Shown here in pieces: positions 5,537-7,434 of a DNA stretch of 7,434 nt. Both the position numbers and the translations under genes were made by a program. Numbering within the stretch: position 1 is the stretch's first letter; each line of letters begins with the position of its first letter. This stretch comes from Rhodoferax sp. (GTDB lineage: Bacteria > Pseudomonadota > Gammaproteobacteria > Burkholderiales > Burkholderiaceae_C), in assembly GCA_016463455.1 (NCBI GenBank), contig JAEMRG010000096.1, positions 1 to 7,434 on the forward strand, in the 5' to 3' direction. The notes under the pieces were generated by a model. The model worked only from the letters and a program-made list of their open reading frames with translations. It was not told the origin of the DNA and made no database searches.

Positions 5537-7069
5537 TCACAAAGGAATATTCCCGTGCTTACGCCACGGGTTTTCCAGCTTCTTGTCTTTGAGCATCACC
5601 AGCGAACGGCAAATGCGCTTGCGGGTTTCAGCGGGCAAGATGACATCGTCGATAAAGCCACGCGCACCGGCCACAAAGGGATTCGCAAATCGCGCTTTGT
5701 ATTCGGCCTCTTTGGCGGCTAACTTCTCCGGATCGCCCTTGTCTTCGCGGAAAATAATTTCCACCGCGCCCTTGGCGCCCATCACCGCGATCTCGGCATG
5801 GGGCCAGGCAAAGTTCACGTCACCGCGCAAGTGCTTGGAGGCCATCACGTCATACGCACCGCCATAGGCTTTGCGCGTGATGACGGTGATTTTGGGCACC
5901 GTGCACTCGGCATAGGCATAGAGCAACTTAGCCCCGTGCTTGATGATGCCGCCGTACTCCTGGCTGGTGCCGGGCATAAAACCGGGCACATCGACAAAGG
6001 TGATGACGGCAATGTTGAAGGCATCGCAAAAACGCACAAAGCGCGCGGCTTTGATGCTGCTCTTGATATCCAAGCAACCGGCCAACACCAAGGGCTGGTT
6101 GGCCACGATACCCACGGTCTGCCCGTCCATGCGCGCAAAGCCGACCAGGATGTTTTTGGCGTACTCGGGTTGGATTTCAAAAAAGTCGCCATCGTCCACG
6201 GTTTTGAGGATGAGCTCCTTCATGTCATAAGCTTTGTTGGGGTTCTCCGGCACCAGCGTGTTCAGGCTGATGTCCATGCGGTGTGCCGGATCGCCGCTTT
6301 GGCGCACCGGGGCTTTCTCGCGGTTGGACAGAGGTAAATAGTTGTACAGGCGGCGCAGCATCAAAAGCGCTTCCACGTCGTTGTCAAAAGCCAGATCGGC
6401 TACTCCGCTTTTGGTGGTGTGGGTAATCGCACCGCCCAACTCTTCGGCGCTGACTTCCTCGTGCGTCACGGTTTTCACTACTTCGGGGCCGGTGACAAAC
6501 ATGTACGAACTGTCTTTGACCATAAAGATGAAATCAGTCATAGCCGGTGAATACACCGCACCGCCGGCTGATGGCCCCATGATCAGGCTGATTTGCGGAA
6601 TCACACCGCTGGCCAAAACATTGCGCTGGAACACATCGGCATAGCCGCCTAGCGAGGCCACACCTTCTTGGATACGCGCGCCACCCGAGTCGTTCAGGCC
6701 GATCACCGGCGCGCCCACTTTCATGGCCTGGTCCATGATCTTGCAAATCTTCTCGGCATGTGACTCGCTCAAAGCGCCGCCAAACACCGTGAAGTCCTGG
6801 CTAAACACAAACACCAGGCGCCCGTTAATCATGCCGTAGCCAGTAACAACGCCGTCGCCGGGGATTTTGTTGTCTTGCATGCCAAAGTCGGTGCAGCGGT
6901 GCTCGACAAACATGTCCCATTCTTCAAACGTGCCTTCGTCGAGCAGCACTTCCAGGCGCTCGCGCGCCGTCAGCTTGCCTTTGCCATGCTGCGCACTGAT
7001 GCGCTTTTCACCGCCGCCCATGCGCGCCGCTGCGCGTTTGGCTTCGAGTTGCTCCAATATGTCTTGCAT
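5537..7069 (-). CDS. pccB: Propionyl-CoA carboxylase beta subunit (carboxyltransferase)
   Basis: A 510-residue cytoplasmic carboxyltransferase that moves CO2 from PccA-bound biotin to propionyl-CoA. It has two crotonase-like halves: an N-terminal acyl-CoA-binding half with SGGARIQEG (128 to 136) and GPSAGGAVYSPA (165 to 176), and a C-terminal biotin-binding half with DVPGFMPGTSQEYGG (360 to 374) and AYGGAYDVMASKHL (401 to 414). Asp407 in GGAYDVM corresponds to the residue that in Streptomyces PccB selects propionyl-CoA; acetyl-CoA enzymes carry Ile there. This supports a propionyl substrate. The length is typical and the ends are intact (NIPL-stop). The ATG at 7069 follows GGAG at a spacing of 8, just 2 bases after the meaB stop, so the two genes are one operon. 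A gap of 175 bp with an inverted repeat separates it from the cupin gene. Confidence 0.95.
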   Translation of the reverse strand: MQDILEQLEAKRAAARMGGGEKRISAQHGKGKLTARERLEVLLDEGTFEEWDMFVEHRCTDFGMQDNKIPGDGVVTGYGMINGRLVFVFSQDFTVFGGALSESHAEKICKIMDQAMKVGAPVIGLNDSGGARIQEGVASLGGYADVFQRNVLASGVIPQISLIMGPSAGGAVYSPAMTDFIFMVKDSSYMFVTGPEVVKTVTHEEVSAEELGGAITHTTKSGVADLAFDNDVEALLMLRRLYNYLPLSNREKAPVRQSGDPAHRMDISLNTLVPENPNKAYDMKELILKTVDDGDFFEIQPEYAKNILVGFARMDGQTVGIVANQPLVLAGCLDIKSSIKAARFVRFCDAFNIAVITFVDVPGFMPGTSQEYGGIIKHGAKLLYAYAECTVPKITVITRKAYGGAYDVMASKHLRGDVNFAWPHAEIAVMGAKGAVEIIFREDKGDPEKLAAKEAEYKARFANPFVAGARGFIDDVILPAETRKRICRSLVMLKDKKLENPWRKHGNIPL

Positions 7070-7071
7070 GC

Positions 7072-7434
7072 TTACTTCTCCGTGCTAATAATCGGCTGCC
7101 CGTGGCTGTTGCCATAGGCGTGTAAAAGTTGTCGTGCGGCGGTAGACGCGGCCAGTGAACCAGAGGCCACTTGGGCGCTGAGGCCAGGTAGCAAAGCGCC
7201 CACATTTGGCTGGGTTTTGAAACTCTGTTTAAGGCCAGCATCAATGCGCTCCCACATCCAGGCTAGAGCCTGGCTTTGGCGGCGCGATGCAAAGCGGCCG
7301 CTGTCGGCTTGCAAGGTGCGAAAGGCTGATACCGCATCCCAAAACTGGCTGATCCCAGTACCCTGCAAAGCGCTGATAGGCACTACCTGCGGGCTCCAGC
7401 CTAAACGCTGCGGGTTGCCGTGCAAGCCCAGCAG
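7072..7434 (-). CDS. meaB: MeaB/ArgK-type methylmalonyl-CoA mutase GTPase chaperone, C-terminal part
   Basis: Only the last 120 residues are visible; the frame runs off the right edge at 7434, and the family is usually about 330 residues. MeaB is a cytoplasmic G3E-class P-loop GTPase that loads and protects adenosylcobalamin in methylmalonyl-CoA mutase. The visible part has the nucleotide-binding G5 signature VVPISALQGTGI (visible residues 17 to 28), followed by the C-terminal helical region that forms the dimer (about 29 to 105) and a short polar tail. The P-loop and Walker motifs lie outside the window. The stop is 2 bases before the pccB start. The mutase gene is expected to the right, upstream in this operon. 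Confidence 0.85.
   Translation of the reverse strand: MLGLHGNPQRLGWSPQVVPISALQGTGISQFWDAVSAFRTLQADSGRFASRRQSQALAWMWERIDAGLKQSFKTQPNVGALLPGLSAQVASGSLAASTAARQLLHAYGNSHGQPIISTEK

Noticed and set aside
5798..6337. A 179-codon + strand frame opposite pccB
   Set aside because: Antisense shadow of the carboxyltransferase gene with no domain match.

Overview
The window holds eight protein genes in two converging groups and almost no empty sequence. Two genes on the + strand (positions 26 to 2081) encode an intracellular polyhydroxyalkanoate depolymerase (PhaZ) and a soluble, stand-alone RnfB-like 4Fe-4S ferredoxin. Six genes on the - strand (2078 to 7434) read, in transcription order: the C-terminal end of the MeaB/ArgK GTPase (cut by the window edge), the propionyl-CoA carboxylase beta subunit (PccB), a small cupin, the biotin-carrying alpha subunit (PccA), a short AbrB/VapB-type protein fused to the tail of a VapC toxin, and a VOC-superfamily protein of the methylmalonyl-CoA epimerase/glyoxalase type. 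The two groups meet tail to tail, with the last codons of rnfB and the VOC gene overlapping by 4 bases.

The protein types, the fairly GC-rich codon use, the PhaZ type (Ralstonia PhaZ1-like, with a thiol nucleophile) and the RnfB without a membrane anchor all suggest a betaproteobacterium of the order Burkholderiales, plausibly Comamonadaceae (Rhodoferax/Polaromonas-like). This is inferred from family resemblance, not from a database search.

The - strand group is a propionyl-CoA to methylmalonyl-CoA (and on to succinyl-CoA) locus. PccA and PccB carboxylate propionyl-CoA. MeaB protects and loads the B12-dependent methylmalonyl-CoA mutase, whose gene is probably just outside the right edge. The VOC protein sits where an epimerase would be useful, but it lacks the usual first metal ligand. 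The + strand group handles stored polyester. The link between the groups is plausible: propionyl-CoA is the precursor of 3-hydroxyvalerate units in PHA.

The less ordinary points are: the in-frame vapB::vapC' remnant with its own palindromic operator inside the catabolic operon; a 27-bp imperfect inverted repeat between pccB and the cupin gene; a cupin gene wedged between the two carboxylase subunits and overlapping pccA by one base; altered metal-ligand positions in the VOC protein; and a basic Ala/Lys/Val-rich tail on PhaZ. I saw no tRNA, rRNA, CRISPR array, insertion sequence or phage gene. The two groups look like ordinary central metabolism, so I do not claim a new defence or mobile system here.
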